Part shown: positions 18,285 to 27,023 of the stretch, one piece after another
How positions within the stretch are numbered: the first letter of the stretch is position 1
Layout of the letters: each line of letters starts with the position of its first letter
Assembly (NCBI RefSeq): GCF_019511605.1
Contig: NZ_JAEUAV010000014.1
Span: 1 to 64,000, forward strand
DNA: 64,000 nucleotides
DNA from: Paraburkholderia phenoliruptrix
GTDB taxonomy: Bacteria; Pseudomonadota; Gammaproteobacteria; Burkholderiales; Burkholderiaceae
Reading direction: 5' to 3'
Position numbers and translations under genes: made by a program
The notes under the pieces: generated by a model
The model's input: only the letters and a program-made list of their open reading frames with translations
The model's database searches: none
Told to the model about the DNA's origin: nothing

Positions 18285-19187
18285 ATGCCCGCCCACACAG
18301 TTCGTTTCAAACAGGTCGACGTGTTTACGTCGGTGCCGTTCAAAGGCAATCCGCTTGCCGTCGTGTTCGACGCCGACGCACTCAGCGTCGATCAGATGCA
18401 GGCCATCGCGCACTGGACCAATCTGTCCGAAACGACCTTCCTGCTGCGGCCCACCGATCCTGCCGCCGACTATCGCGTGCGCATCTTCACGACGCACGGC
18501 GAACTGCCCTTCGCGGGACACCCGACGCTAGGCACCGCGCATGCGCTCCTCGAAAGCGGCTATCAGCCGCAGCAGCGCGGCAGGCTCGTGCAGCAATGCG
18601 GCGTGGGTCTCGTCGAACTGCAGTCACTCACCGAAAGCGCAAGCGGCGCTGGGGGTGCATGGGCCTTCGCCGCACCGCCCGCTCGGATCAGCCCGTTGCC
18701 AGAACTACAATACCCTGCACTTTCTACGGCTTTGCGTAGTAACGCGATAGACTTCGGGGCGGCGCCTTGCGCCGTCGACAATGGCGCGCCGTGGCTCGTG
18801 GTGCGAATGAATTCGGCACGCGACTGTCTGGCGCTCGATCCGGACCCGGCCTTGCTCGCGCCCATCGTGCAGTCGGCCGGCACGCACGGCGTCGCCGCGT
18901 ATGGTCCGCACGATGCGGGCGGCCCCGCTACCTTCGAGGTGCGCTGCCTGATGATGGGCGGCGCATTCGGCGTCGGCGAAGATCCCGTTACGGGCAGCGC
19001 GAATGCCGCGCTCGCAGGTTTGCTGAGCGCGCAGAATCTGCGCCCCGGCGCCGGCTACACCGCCCGCCAGGGCACTGTGCTGGGGCGCGCGGGCGAGGTC
19101 CTGGTGCGCTATGACGACGCGCACGGCAAGACGTGGATTGGCGGATCGTCGGTGACGGTCGTCGACGGTACGTTCCGGATGCCGTGA
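18285..19187 (+). CDS. PhzF family isomerase-like protein
   Basis: A 300-residue PhzF-family protein with the two-lobed diaminopimelate-epimerase-like fold. Key marks are FKQVDVFTSVPFKGNPLAVV at the start, NLSETTFLL with the catalytic Glu, the FAGHPTLGTAH loop and GEDPVTGSANAAL in the second lobe. Known relatives isomerise trans-2,3-dihydro-3-hydroxyanthranilate, but most members have unknown substrates. It follows the RidA gene by 197 bases on the same strand. No phenazine genes are present, so a phenazine role is unlikely. Confidence 0.9.
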   Translation: MPAHTVRFKQVDVFTSVPFKGNPLAVVFDADALSVDQMQAIAHWTNLSETTFLLRPTDPAADYRVRIFTTHGELPFAGHPTLGTAHALLESGYQPQQRGRLVQQCGVGLVELQSLTESASGAGGAWAFAAPPARISPLPELQYPALSTALRSNAIDFGAAPCAVDNGAPWLVVRMNSARDCLALDPDPALLAPIVQSAGTHGVAAYGPHDAGGPATFEVRCLMMGGAFGVGEDPVTGSANAALAGLLSAQNLRPGAGYTARQGTVLGRAGEVLVRYDDAHGKTWIGGSSVTVVDGTFRMP

Positions 19188-19798
19188 CGGTCCGTCGTTT
19201 GCTTACATTCCGCTAGCTTGCAACGGCAACAGACAAGCTGCCGCAAGCCGGCGCCGATAACCCGGAAACGGCATACTTCTTTTAAGACGCTTGAGTATGC
19301 TTGACCAGGTTGAGCCACAGAAAGCCGATGGCCGCACTTGCGCGATGCGGCTTGCATGACCAAACGCCTGAACAGGGCCATGTGCGCAACGCGCCATGCC
19401 GGACTGCCGAATCACGATGGACTATTCGAACATAATGACCGCCAGCGTACGATGCCGCGCATGCACTGATCTGCCGCCCGACCGGAGGTCCGGCAGACTC
19501 CCGGATAGAGTCCGGAAAAGCGCGGCAAACCGGCCGCCTACAGATGCGAAAAAGAGCCCGCGAAACGGCTTCCCGACAGCCCCGGAGCGCGCCCGCGTTT
19601 ACCCGGAGCCCGGACCCTTCCTTAATCTGGTGGCATTAAGTAATATCGAAACGTACCCGACAAAGTGCGAACGATCAGCGCCAAGCCACGCCCCTTCTTG
19701 CGCAGCAGTTCTGGCAATCCCATGCAGCCACCCATGAAAACAGCGCAGTCGACGCTCGCGTGTTCGCAACCGGCCGGCAGCTGGGTACGGGCCGTCTG
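19188..19798. other. Intergenic region ahead of the GGDEF-EAL gene
   Basis: These 611 bases hold no convincing gene. The only structured element seen is CTTAAT (19621-19626) paired with ATTAAG (19635-19640), an AT-rich inverted repeat about 160 bases before the GGDEF-EAL start. It may be an operator. No promoter matching consensus and no RNA gene was recognised. Confidence 0.45.
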
Positions 19799-22147
19799 AT
19801 GAGCAAAACCCGCTTTTCCGATCAGCGCGAAGCACAGAGCCGTCGCGATCCCGCCGCGTCGCGGCGCCGCGCGTTGCTCGCCATTCCCGCGCTCGGCGTG
19901 CTCGTGCTGATTCTGCTTTGGACTGTCATCTTCGCGCGTCTTTCGGTCGAAAAAGAAGCCACCTATCGCGAAGCCATGGCGTCTGCCGCGATACTCTCGG
20001 CGGCGCTGGAACAGCATACGATCAAGGCCATTCACCAGGTCGACCAGATCACGCGCTTCGTCAAATACGAGTTCGAGAAAACGCCTGGGCGTTTCGATCT
20101 GACCACCACGGTCGAAAAAGGCGTCGTGCAAAGCGAGACGCTCGTGCAGGTGTCGCTAATCGATGAGCACGGCAAGCTGATCGCCAACACAGCCGAGCTC
20201 AATCCGAAGCGCATCGACCTGTCGGACCGCGAGCACTTCAAGGTTCACGAGCACGAGAACGACGACCAGTTGTATATCAGCAAGCCGGTGCTCGGTCGCG
20301 TGTCGGGCCACTGGACCCTGCAGATGACGCGCCGTCTCAATCATCCGGACGGCACGTTCGCGGGCGTGGTGGTGGTGTCCGAAGACCCCAGTTATTTCAC
20401 GAGCGACTTCTACAACAACGCGGCAATCGGCCGCGAAGGCGTGATCGCAGTCATCTCGGACAACGGCACGGTGCTCGCGCGGCGCACAGGCAGCGCCGTG
20501 AACGCGACCGGCGCGTTCTCGGCAAGCGGCTCCTACCCGACCTCGGAACATGTGTCGGGCACCTATGTCGATTCGATCGACAATGTCACGCGCATCGTGT
20601 CGTACCGGCATATCGACGGCTATCCGCTCGGCGTGCTCGTGGGTCTGTCTCAAGCAGAGGAATTCGCCGACTACAATCACACGCGCAACGTCTATCTGCT
20701 GATGGCGGGTTTCATCTCGGTGGCCATGCTGAGCTTCTTCGCCGTGGCAACCGGTCTGATCGGCAAGCTGCTCGGCCGCGAGCGCGAAATGACGCATCTT
20801 GTCGAATACGATCTGCTCACCGGTCTGCGTAATCGCTACGCCACGTTGCGCACGCTGCGGCAAGAAGTGGCGCACCCGGCCAACCTCGGCCACCTCGCAA
20901 TCCTGTTCATCGACCTCGACAACTTCAAGACGGTCAACGACACGCTCGGCCACAACGCCGGCGACATCGTGCTGCAAATGACGGCCTCGCGCCTCGCCAC
21001 CGCGGTCGCGGACGGCGGCACGTTAAGCCGCATCGGCGGCGACGAGTTCGTCGTGGTGATCAAGGGCGACGACGTGGAAAAGCGCGCAGTGGCGCTTGCG
21101 GAAGCGGCCGCGGAAGCGTTCTCCAAACCGTTCGAAGTGCGCGGCAGTTCGTTCGTACTGCACGCGAGCATCGGCATTGCGCTTTACTCGGTCGCCAACG
21201 AAAGCGAGATCGACCTGCTGAAAAAAGCCGACCTGGCGATGTACAGCGCGAAAGATGCAGGCAAGAACTGCTACCAGTTCTATTCGCCGCAACTGTCGCA
21301 CCGCGCGGATCACCTGATGAAGTGGGAGCAGCAGTTGCGCGTGGCGCTCGCCGAAGGGCAACTGTTCCTCGCCTATCAGCCGAAGATCGACCTGACGCGC
21401 CGCTGCATTACCGGCTTCGAGGCGCTGGTGCGCTGGAATCATCCGCAGCACGGCCTGATTCCCGCCAACGAATTCATTCCGGTTGCCGAGTCCACGGGGT
21501 TGATCGTGCCGATCGGCGACTTCGTGATAGAAACCGCGTGCCGCCAGTTGGCGATATGGCAGCAACAGGGCTACGACACGCTCTCGCTCGCGGTCAATAT
21601 TTCGGCGGTGCAATTCTGGCGCGGCGACCTGTACGAAACGGTCTCGCACGCGATCGAGGAAAGCGGCATTTCCGCGCGCCGTCTCGAACTCGAAATCACC
21701 GAAACGGCGATGATGGAGTACCCCGAGCTCGTCTCCGAGAAGATCTTTGCGCTCAAGCGCCTCGGCGTGCGCATCGCGCTCGACGACTTTGGCACCGGCT
21801 ATTCGTCGCTGTCGTACCTGAACCGGTTCTCGGTGGACACGCTGAAGGTGGACCGGTCGTTCGTCCAGGCCATTCCGGGCGACCGCAGCGTGTGCGTGAT
21901 GGTCACGGCGATCGTCAATCTGGCGCGCTCGCTCGGACTCACAGTGGTGGTGGAAGGAACGGAGACCGAGGAGCAGATTGCGTGGCTCGCGGCGCTCGGC
22001 CATATCGAGGCGCAGGGTTTCCTGTTTTCGCGCCCCGTTCCCGTCGACGCGATCCCGGCGCTGCTGGAACGCTTCGGCGTCTGCGGCATGAACGGCCGAC
22101 GCCCCATTCAGGAAGCGAACAGCGCGAGCGCCAGCACGAACGGTTAG
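19799..22147 (+). CDS. Membrane-bound GGDEF-EAL c-di-GMP enzyme with Cache-like sensor
   Basis: A 782-residue inner-membrane signalling protein. One membrane helix near residues 25-50 and another near 305-330 enclose a periplasmic Cache-like sensor. A GGDEF domain follows (SRIGGDEF, GGDEF at 413-417), then an EAL domain (FEALVRW, EAL at 541-543). The phosphodiesterase set looks complete: VNIS, ELEITE, DDFGTGYSS, DTLKVDRSF, EGTET and the Gln of EAQGF. No RxxD inhibitory site is seen before GGDEF. Both activities are therefore possible. A GTG at 19760 is an alternative start; neither start has a strong ribosome binding site. Confidence 0.9.
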   Translation: MSKTRFSDQREAQSRRDPAASRRRALLAIPALGVLVLILLWTVIFARLSVEKEATYREAMASAAILSAALEQHTIKAIHQVDQITRFVKYEFEKTPGRFDLTTTVEKGVVQSETLVQVSLIDEHGKLIANTAELNPKRIDLSDREHFKVHEHENDDQLYISKPVLGRVSGHWTLQMTRRLNHPDGTFAGVVVVSEDPSYFTSDFYNNAAIGREGVIAVISDNGTVLARRTGSAVNATGAFSASGSYPTSEHVSGTYVDSIDNVTRIVSYRHIDGYPLGVLVGLSQAEEFADYNHTRNVYLLMAGFISVAMLSFFAVATGLIGKLLGREREMTHLVEYDLLTGLRNRYATLRTLRQEVAHPANLGHLAILFIDLDNFKTVNDTLGHNAGDIVLQMTASRLATAVADGGTLSRIGGDEFVVVIKGDDVEKRAVALAEAAAEAFSKPFEVRGSSFVLHASIGIALYSVANESEIDLLKKADLAMYSAKDAGKNCYQFYSPQLSHRADHLMKWEQQLRVALAEGQLFLAYQPKIDLTRRCITGFEALVRWNHPQHGLIPANEFIPVAESTGLIVPIGDFVIETACRQLAIWQQQGYDTLSLAVNISAVQFWRGDLYETVSHAIEESGISARRLELEITETAMMEYPELVSEKIFALKRLGVRIALDDFGTGYSSLSYLNRFSVDTLKVDRSFVQAIPGDRSVCVMVTAIVNLARSLGLTVVVEGTETEEQIAWLAALGHIEAQGFLFSRPVPVDAIPALLERFGVCGMNGRRPIQEANSASASTNG

Positions 22148-22183
22148 GCGGCGCCGGCGTACGCAGCATATCCGGCATACACC

Positions 22184-22214
22184 GGATGGGCTGGATGGGC
22201 TGGATGGGCTGGAT
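22184..22214 (+). repeat. 9-bp tandem repeat after the GGDEF-EAL gene
   Basis: Three and a half copies of ggatgggct lie just past the GGDEF-EAL stop codon. No termination or coding role is evident. Confidence 0.7.
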
Positions 22215-22399
22215 AAACGCGATGGGACTGACACGCCGGACAGCCTCGTCGAAGGCTTCGCGTCCACGCCGCGCCCTGGCAAACCGGTCAATACCGCCGC
22301 CGCCCGAAACCGGCTACATTCTCGCTGTATCGCGTTTTCGCGCGACGCCGTCGGACCGGGCGGCCGCGCGCAACATCAAGCAAACATCAAGCAATCCAC

Positions 22400-22435
22400 A
22401 GGAGGGGCGCCCGCACACCGGGTACCCGTGGCGCC
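22400..22435 (+). promoter_or_regulatory. Distant Shine-Dalgarno with hairpin spacer
   Basis: A very strong AGGAGGG (22400-22406) lies about 30 bases before the ATG at 22436, too far for normal initiation. The interval is bounded by GGCGCC at 22406-22411 and GGCGCC at 22430-22435. These can pair as a 6-bp stem and bring the ribosome binding site next to the start codon. Confidence 0.4.
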
Positions 22436-23644
22436 ATGCAGACGATAACAAGCCACGATGCGGCAAGACGAGGGGAGCGGGAACCGCTATGGATGCTGTT
22501 CAAGGTCGTGTTCGGCCTGTCGGCATTGTCATGGGGCGGCCTCGCGCTGATGGCGCAGCTCGAAAATCATTATGTGGAGCGCGAGGCGAGAGTTTCACGC
22601 GTCGCGTTCTCCGATCTGATCGCGCTCGCGTGGATGGTGCCGGGACCGGTGGGCTGCAACGTCGCCGTGCAACTCGGTCACGCCCTGCGCGGTCGCGCCG
22701 GCGCATGGGTTGCGGGCGTCGCAAGCGTGCTGCCGTTCTTCCTGCTGATGACGCTTTTCGCGATCTTCTATCGCACGCCTCTCGTGCGCGCCGCCGCGTC
22801 GCAAACTTTGCTCAATCATTTCAGCGTGGTGCTTGCAACGCTGATCGGCATCACCTGGTACAAGCAGACGCGCGCGCTGGTACGCGGCAAGCTCGAGTGG
22901 GCCGCGGCGCTGCTCGGTTGCTTTGCGCTCTTCTTCGCGCACAGCCCCGCCGCGTATGTGCTGATGCTGAGCGCGGCATTCGGCGCCGGCTGGGTGGTGA
23001 GCCCGGAGCGCGACACGCGCTTCGTGGTGTCGTTCGCGCGCGGCGACTGGCAGATACTCGCCATGCTGTGCGTGTTCGTGCTGCTGTTCGCGCTGCCGCT
23101 GCCGCATCGCTACGATCTCGCGCTACTGTGGCCGCGCCTCGCCGGTGCCGGCATGACGCTCTTTGGCGGCGGTTTTTCCGCGTTGCCGGTGCTCAAAACC
23201 TTGTTCGTCACACCGACCGTAGGCATTTCGGACAACGACTTCACGCTGGCGTTTTCGTTGTCGCCGATATCGCCGGGACCGCTTCTGAATGTGGTGCCGT
23301 TCTTCGGCTATCTCGTCGACGGATGGGCGGGCGCGCTGCTCGCCACACTCGCCCTGTTCGTGCCGTCGGGCTGCCTTGTCGTGCTTGCGCAGCGGCATCT
23401 GCATCAGTTGAAAATGAATCCGCGGTTCGAGCACGGCATGCGGATTCTGCGCGCTGTCACGACTGCCTTTCTCGCGGTGGCGGTGCTGCGTATTGCCGGG
23501 CGCGTACCGCTGCAACCGGTGTATCTGCTCACCGCCCTCTTTTCTGCGATGTGCTTTGCCAAGCTCAAGCTGCCCGTCTACGCGGTGTACGGCACCGTGG
23601 CCGCGGCGTGCGGATTGTATCTGGCGTATGGCGCGTGGGGTTAG
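22436..23644 (+). CDS. Chromate transporter family (CHR) protein
   Basis: A 402-residue polytopic protein of the long, two-domain CHR family. The two homologous halves each carry the family's glycine/proline motifs: FGLSALSWGGLA with MVPGPVG in the first, and GAGMTLFGGGFSALPVLK with ISPGPLLN in the second. Members export chromate or carry related anions in the inner membrane. No chrB or other metal-resistance gene is nearby, so chromate specificity is unproven. The only ATG has no close ribosome binding site; the strong one lies 30 bases upstream beyond a possible hairpin. Confidence 0.85.
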   Translation: MQTITSHDAARRGEREPLWMLFKVVFGLSALSWGGLALMAQLENHYVEREARVSRVAFSDLIALAWMVPGPVGCNVAVQLGHALRGRAGAWVAGVASVLPFFLLMTLFAIFYRTPLVRAAASQTLLNHFSVVLATLIGITWYKQTRALVRGKLEWAAALLGCFALFFAHSPAAYVLMLSAAFGAGWVVSPERDTRFVVSFARGDWQILAMLCVFVLLFALPLPHRYDLALLWPRLAGAGMTLFGGGFSALPVLKTLFVTPTVGISDNDFTLAFSLSPISPGPLLNVVPFFGYLVDGWAGALLATLALFVPSGCLVVLAQRHLHQLKMNPRFEHGMRILRAVTTAFLAVAVLRIAGRVPLQPVYLLTALFSAMCFAKLKLPVYAVYGTVAAACGLYLAYGAWG

Positions 23645-23747
23645 GAGTTGGCGAAGCGCCGCGCCTGAACAAATGGCGTGCGAGCTGACCGCGCCGGTGC
23701 CGTCACGCGCCGTCGGCCGGCGGCGCCGCATTCGATCTTGCGCGCTC

Positions 23748-24206
23748 TCAGAAGCCCCGCGAAAGCACCGCGACGCCGACAGTCACCACGCCCAGCACGA
23801 TGTTGACCAGCACGAGGCGCCGGATCGTGCCGACGGCCTGCGCGCCGTCCGGCCATTTTTGCGCCTGCACCGCGCGGCGAATGCGCGGAAACACGGCAAA
23901 GCGGATATGGCCAAAGATCAGCATCATCACGATGCCGATGCCGGCCATTGCATGCAGCGGCCAGGTGGCGTGACCGCCGCCGAATTGCATGAGCAGGAAG
24001 CCGCCCGTCAGCAGAATGACGAGCACCGAAGCAGCCACCCAATTGAAGAAGCGGCCGAACACCGATTCCCACAACGGCAGACGCAATTGCGGCGAAAGAT
24101 CGGCCATTGCCGGGCGCAAGCAGAAATGCGCGAAGACCATCCCGCCCACCCACACCGCGACCGCGAGCAGATGCAGGAAGAGCGCGAGTTCGATAGCCTT
24201 GTTCAT
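23748..24206 (-). CDS. CopD-like four-helix membrane protein
   Basis: A 152-residue inner-membrane protein with four hydrophobic helices. It opens with LALFLHLLAVAVWVGGMVFAH, a His-containing pattern shared with CopD and related haem- or copper-associated membrane domains. His residues recur in helix 3 (HATWPLHAMAGIG). The function is not known, and copper relation is inference only. AGAGGAATACACC is a good ribosome binding site. It converges on the chromate-type transporter, with about 100 bases between. Confidence 0.75.
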   Translation of the reverse strand: MNKAIELALFLHLLAVAVWVGGMVFAHFCLRPAMADLSPQLRLPLWESVFGRFFNWVAASVLVILLTGGFLLMQFGGGHATWPLHAMAGIGIVMMLIFGHIRFAVFPRIRRAVQAQKWPDGAQAVGTIRRLVLVNIVLGVVTVGVAVLSRGF

Positions 24207-24588
24207 GGTGTATTCCTCTCCGACTATGCCGCGCCGCTGAAGCGAAACGCGATGAGCAGCGGCTATTGAGCGCGTTCGACCGCACCTCTTGCGTGCAGTT
24301 CCGAAGCGCCCACGGCTTAAGTCGCTTTTCTTGTTGTTATTGCGGCGCGCGCGAGGCCACGAAGAAGTACCGCGCATCAGGTACTTGGTCTCGACATCGC
24401 CACGCCGCCCCCGAAGATTTCGCGCGGTGGACTGCGCTTGTTGCTGTGCTTCTTGCTTTGCTAGTTGCTGTGCTTGTTCGCGCGGTGAGAGGCCGTGCCG
24501 GTTTGCACTGCTGATTGGCTGCGCTTGCCTCAGCGCGCACGAATCCGATTGCTGCCGCGCTTATTGCTCGCATCCAATTCTGCTGTAC
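24207..24588. other. Intergenic region with inverted repeat
   Basis: About 380 bases with no credible gene. AAGTACC (24365-24371) and GGTACTT (24380-24386) form a perfect 7-bp inverted repeat around an eight-base spacer, possibly an operator upstream of the minus-strand CopD-like gene. Bases 24430-24480 are low-complexity with repeated ttgctgtgctt words. Confidence 0.45.
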
Positions 24589-24626
24589 GCGGCCGGCGTC
24601 TGCGCATGCTAACAGACGCCGGCCGC
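24589..24626. terminator. Perfect 14-bp hairpin after parC
   Basis: Arms at 24589-24602 and 24613-24626 pair perfectly over 14 bases with a 10-base loop, 18 bases past the parC stop. There is no long U-tract, but the stem strength and position make it the probable end of the parE-parC transcript. Confidence 0.65.
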
Positions 24627-24644
24627 TTTCGACATGAATGTGCG

Positions 24645-26969
24645 TCAGCCGGCCAGCGCGGGACGCATACCTTCGAGCTTGAGCTTGCTCTCGGGTGCAC
24701 GGCCCTTGCGGGCGCGCTTGCCGACATGCGCAGCCAGCGCGGCGCCGCTCAGCTTTTCTTCGTCGAGACGTCCACCGCGACGCGCGCCGATCAACATCAC
24801 GCCTGCGCCGTTAATGGCGAGCGCCTGCACCAGCGTTTCCTTGTCGTCGAGCGCCATCAGCGTGACGCCGCGTCCGCCGCCCGAGAGCGTCTTCATTTCG
24901 TCGATGCCGAACACCAGCAGACGCCCCGTCGACGACAGACACGCAACCTGCGACGCGTCCGGCAACAGCGGCATCGGCGCGAGCGGCACGGCGCCCGCGT
25001 CGATCGTCATGAACGACTTGCCGGCCTTCACGCGGCTCACCATGTCGCCGACCTTGGCGATAAAACCGAAGCCGTTGCTCGACGCAAGCAACAAGGCCTG
25101 ATCCGCCGAAGCCGCGTAGTAATGCATCAGATGGCTGCCCGATTCCAACTCGATAAGCGACGTGACCGGCACGCCGTCGCCGCGGCCGCCGGGCAACGAC
25201 GCCACCGCCACCGAATAGACGCGCCCGTTGCTGCCCCACGCGACGAGCGTATCGGGCGTGCGGCACTGGAACGCCGCGTACAGACCGTCGCCGGCCTTGA
25301 ACGTGAAGCCGGCGGTATCCAGGCCGTGGCCCTTCAGCGCGCGCACCCAACCCTTTTGCGAAACCACGACCGTGACGGGTTCGTCGATCACGCGCGCTTC
25401 GTAGGTCGCGCGCTTTTCCTGCTGGATCAGCGTGCGGCGCTCGTCGCCGTATTGCTTCGCGTCGGCTTCGATTTCCTTGATGAGCAGGCGCTTCATCGCC
25501 GATTCGCTGCCGAGCAGTTCCTCCAGCTTGGCCTTTTCATCGCGCAATTCCGCAAGTTCCTTCTCGATCTTGATCTTCTCGAGCCGCGCCAACTGACGCA
25601 ACCGGATTTCGAGGATGTCGTCGGCCTGACGATCGGAGAGCCCGAACGCGGCCATCAATGCGACCTTCGGCTCGTCGGACTCGCGGATGATGCGGATGAC
25701 TTCCTCGATGTTCAGATAGACGATCATCCGCCCTTCGAGGATATGAATGCGGTCGTCCACCTTGGTCAAACGATGCCGCGTACGACGCGTGACCGTGGCG
25801 AAGCGGAACGCAATCCACTCGTGCAGAATTTCGCTCAAGCCCTTCTGACGCGGCCGGCCGTCGCCGCCCACCATCACCAGATTCAGCGACGCGTTCGACT
25901 CGAGGCTCGTATGCGCGAGCAGCGTGTTGACGAACTCCGTCTGATCGATGCGGCTCGACTTCGGCTCGAAGACGAGACGCACCGGAGCGTCCTTGCCCGA
26001 CTCGTCGCGCACTGCGTCGAGCAGGCCGAGCATGGTTTGCTTCGCCTGCAACTGTTCAGGCGTGAGCGCCTTCTTGCCGAGCTTGATTTTCGGATTGGTC
26101 TGTTCCTCGATCTCTTCGAGCACCTTCTGCGCGGCCGTGTTCGGCGGCAATTCGGTGATAACCAGTTGCCACTGGCCGCGCGCGAGGTCTTCTATCTTCC
26201 AGCGCGCGCGCACCTTCAGACTGCCGCGGCCGGTTTCATAAGCCGCCGCGATTTCCGCCTCGCTCGAAATGATCTGGCCGCCGCCCGGAAAATCCGGCCC
26301 CGGGATGTGCTGCATCAACTCCGCGTGCGCGATCTTCGGATTGCGAATCATGGCGACCGTGGCGGCCGCGACTTCGCGCAGGTTGTGCGACGGGATCTCG
26401 GTGGCGAGGCCCACGGCAATGCCCGATGCGCCGTTGAGCAGCAGGAACGGCAGACGCGCGGGCAACTGCCGCGGCTCCTCTTCCACGCCGTCGTAATTGG
26501 GCATGAAGTCGACCGTGCCCTGATCGATCTCGTCGAGCAGCAGCTTCGAGATCGGCGTGAGGCGCGCTTCGGTGTAGCGCATGGCCGCCGCGCCGTCGCC
26601 GTCGCGTGAGCCGAAGTTGCCCTGGCCGTCGATCAGCGGATAGCGCATCGCAAAGTCTTGCGCGAGACGCACGAGGGCGTCGTACGCCGACTGATCGCCG
26701 TGCGGATGATACTTACCGATGACGTCGCCCACCACGCGCGCCGACTTGACCGGCTTCGCGTTGTCGCTCAGGCCGAGCTCGTTCATCGCGTAGAGAATGC
26801 GCCGCTGCACCGGCTTCTGGCCGTCGCAGACGTCGGGCAGCGCGCGCCCCTTCACCACGCTCACCGCATATTGCAGGTAGGCGCCTTCCGCGTAATTGCC
26901 GAGCGTGAGAAAGTCGCCTTCGGGCGCGGGCGGCTCGGTGAAAAGGTCGAGAGTGTTATCGTCGTCCAT
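24645..26969 (-). CDS. parC: DNA topoisomerase IV subunit A
   Basis: A 774-residue type IIA topoisomerase subunit. It has the winged-helix quinolone-interacting region ([16 protein letters not shown]), the catalytic tyrosine Tyr132 in MRYTEARL, the tower and coiled coil, and a C-terminal beta-pinwheel. With ParE it decatenates replicated chromosomes. At the position matching the E. coli ParC Ser80 there is Gln93, and at Glu84 there is Asp97. It lies 54 bases downstream of parE on the same strand, so the subunits are co-expressed. Confidence 0.96.
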   Translation of the reverse strand: MDDDNTLDLFTEPPAPEGDFLTLGNYAEGAYLQYAVSVVKGRALPDVCDGQKPVQRRILYAMNELGLSDNAKPVKSARVVGDVIGKYHPHGDQSAYDALVRLAQDFAMRYPLIDGQGNFGSRDGDGAAAMRYTEARLTPISKLLLDEIDQGTVDFMPNYDGVEEEPRQLPARLPFLLLNGASGIAVGLATEIPSHNLREVAAATVAMIRNPKIAHAELMQHIPGPDFPGGGQIISSEAEIAAAYETGRGSLKVRARWKIEDLARGQWQLVITELPPNTAAQKVLEEIEEQTNPKIKLGKKALTPEQLQAKQTMLGLLDAVRDESGKDAPVRLVFEPKSSRIDQTEFVNTLLAHTSLESNASLNLVMVGGDGRPRQKGLSEILHEWIAFRFATVTRRTRHRLTKVDDRIHILEGRMIVYLNIEEVIRIIRESDEPKVALMAAFGLSDRQADDILEIRLRQLARLEKIKIEKELAELRDEKAKLEELLGSESAMKRLLIKEIEADAKQYGDERRTLIQQEKRATYEARVIDEPVTVVVSQKGWVRALKGHGLDTAGFTFKAGDGLYAAFQCRTPDTLVAWGSNGRVYSVAVASLPGGRGDGVPVTSLIELESGSHLMHYYAASADQALLLASSNGFGFIAKVGDMVSRVKAGKSFMTIDAGAVPLAPMPLLPDASQVACLSSTGRLLVFGIDEMKTLSGGGRGVTLMALDDKETLVQALAINGAGVMLIGARRGGRLDEEKLSGAALAAHVGKRARKGRAPESKLKLEGMRPALAG

Positions 26970-27023
26970 CTAGAATCCGTATCGTGTTTGACGTGAGGTT
27001 TGCCGCGGGAGCGCTTGCGCCGC

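Noticed and set aside
21322-23688. Long alternate-frame ORF spanning the EAL domain and chromate transporter
   Set aside because: Composition is Arg/Ala-rich without motifs, and it overlaps two well-supported genes in other frames.
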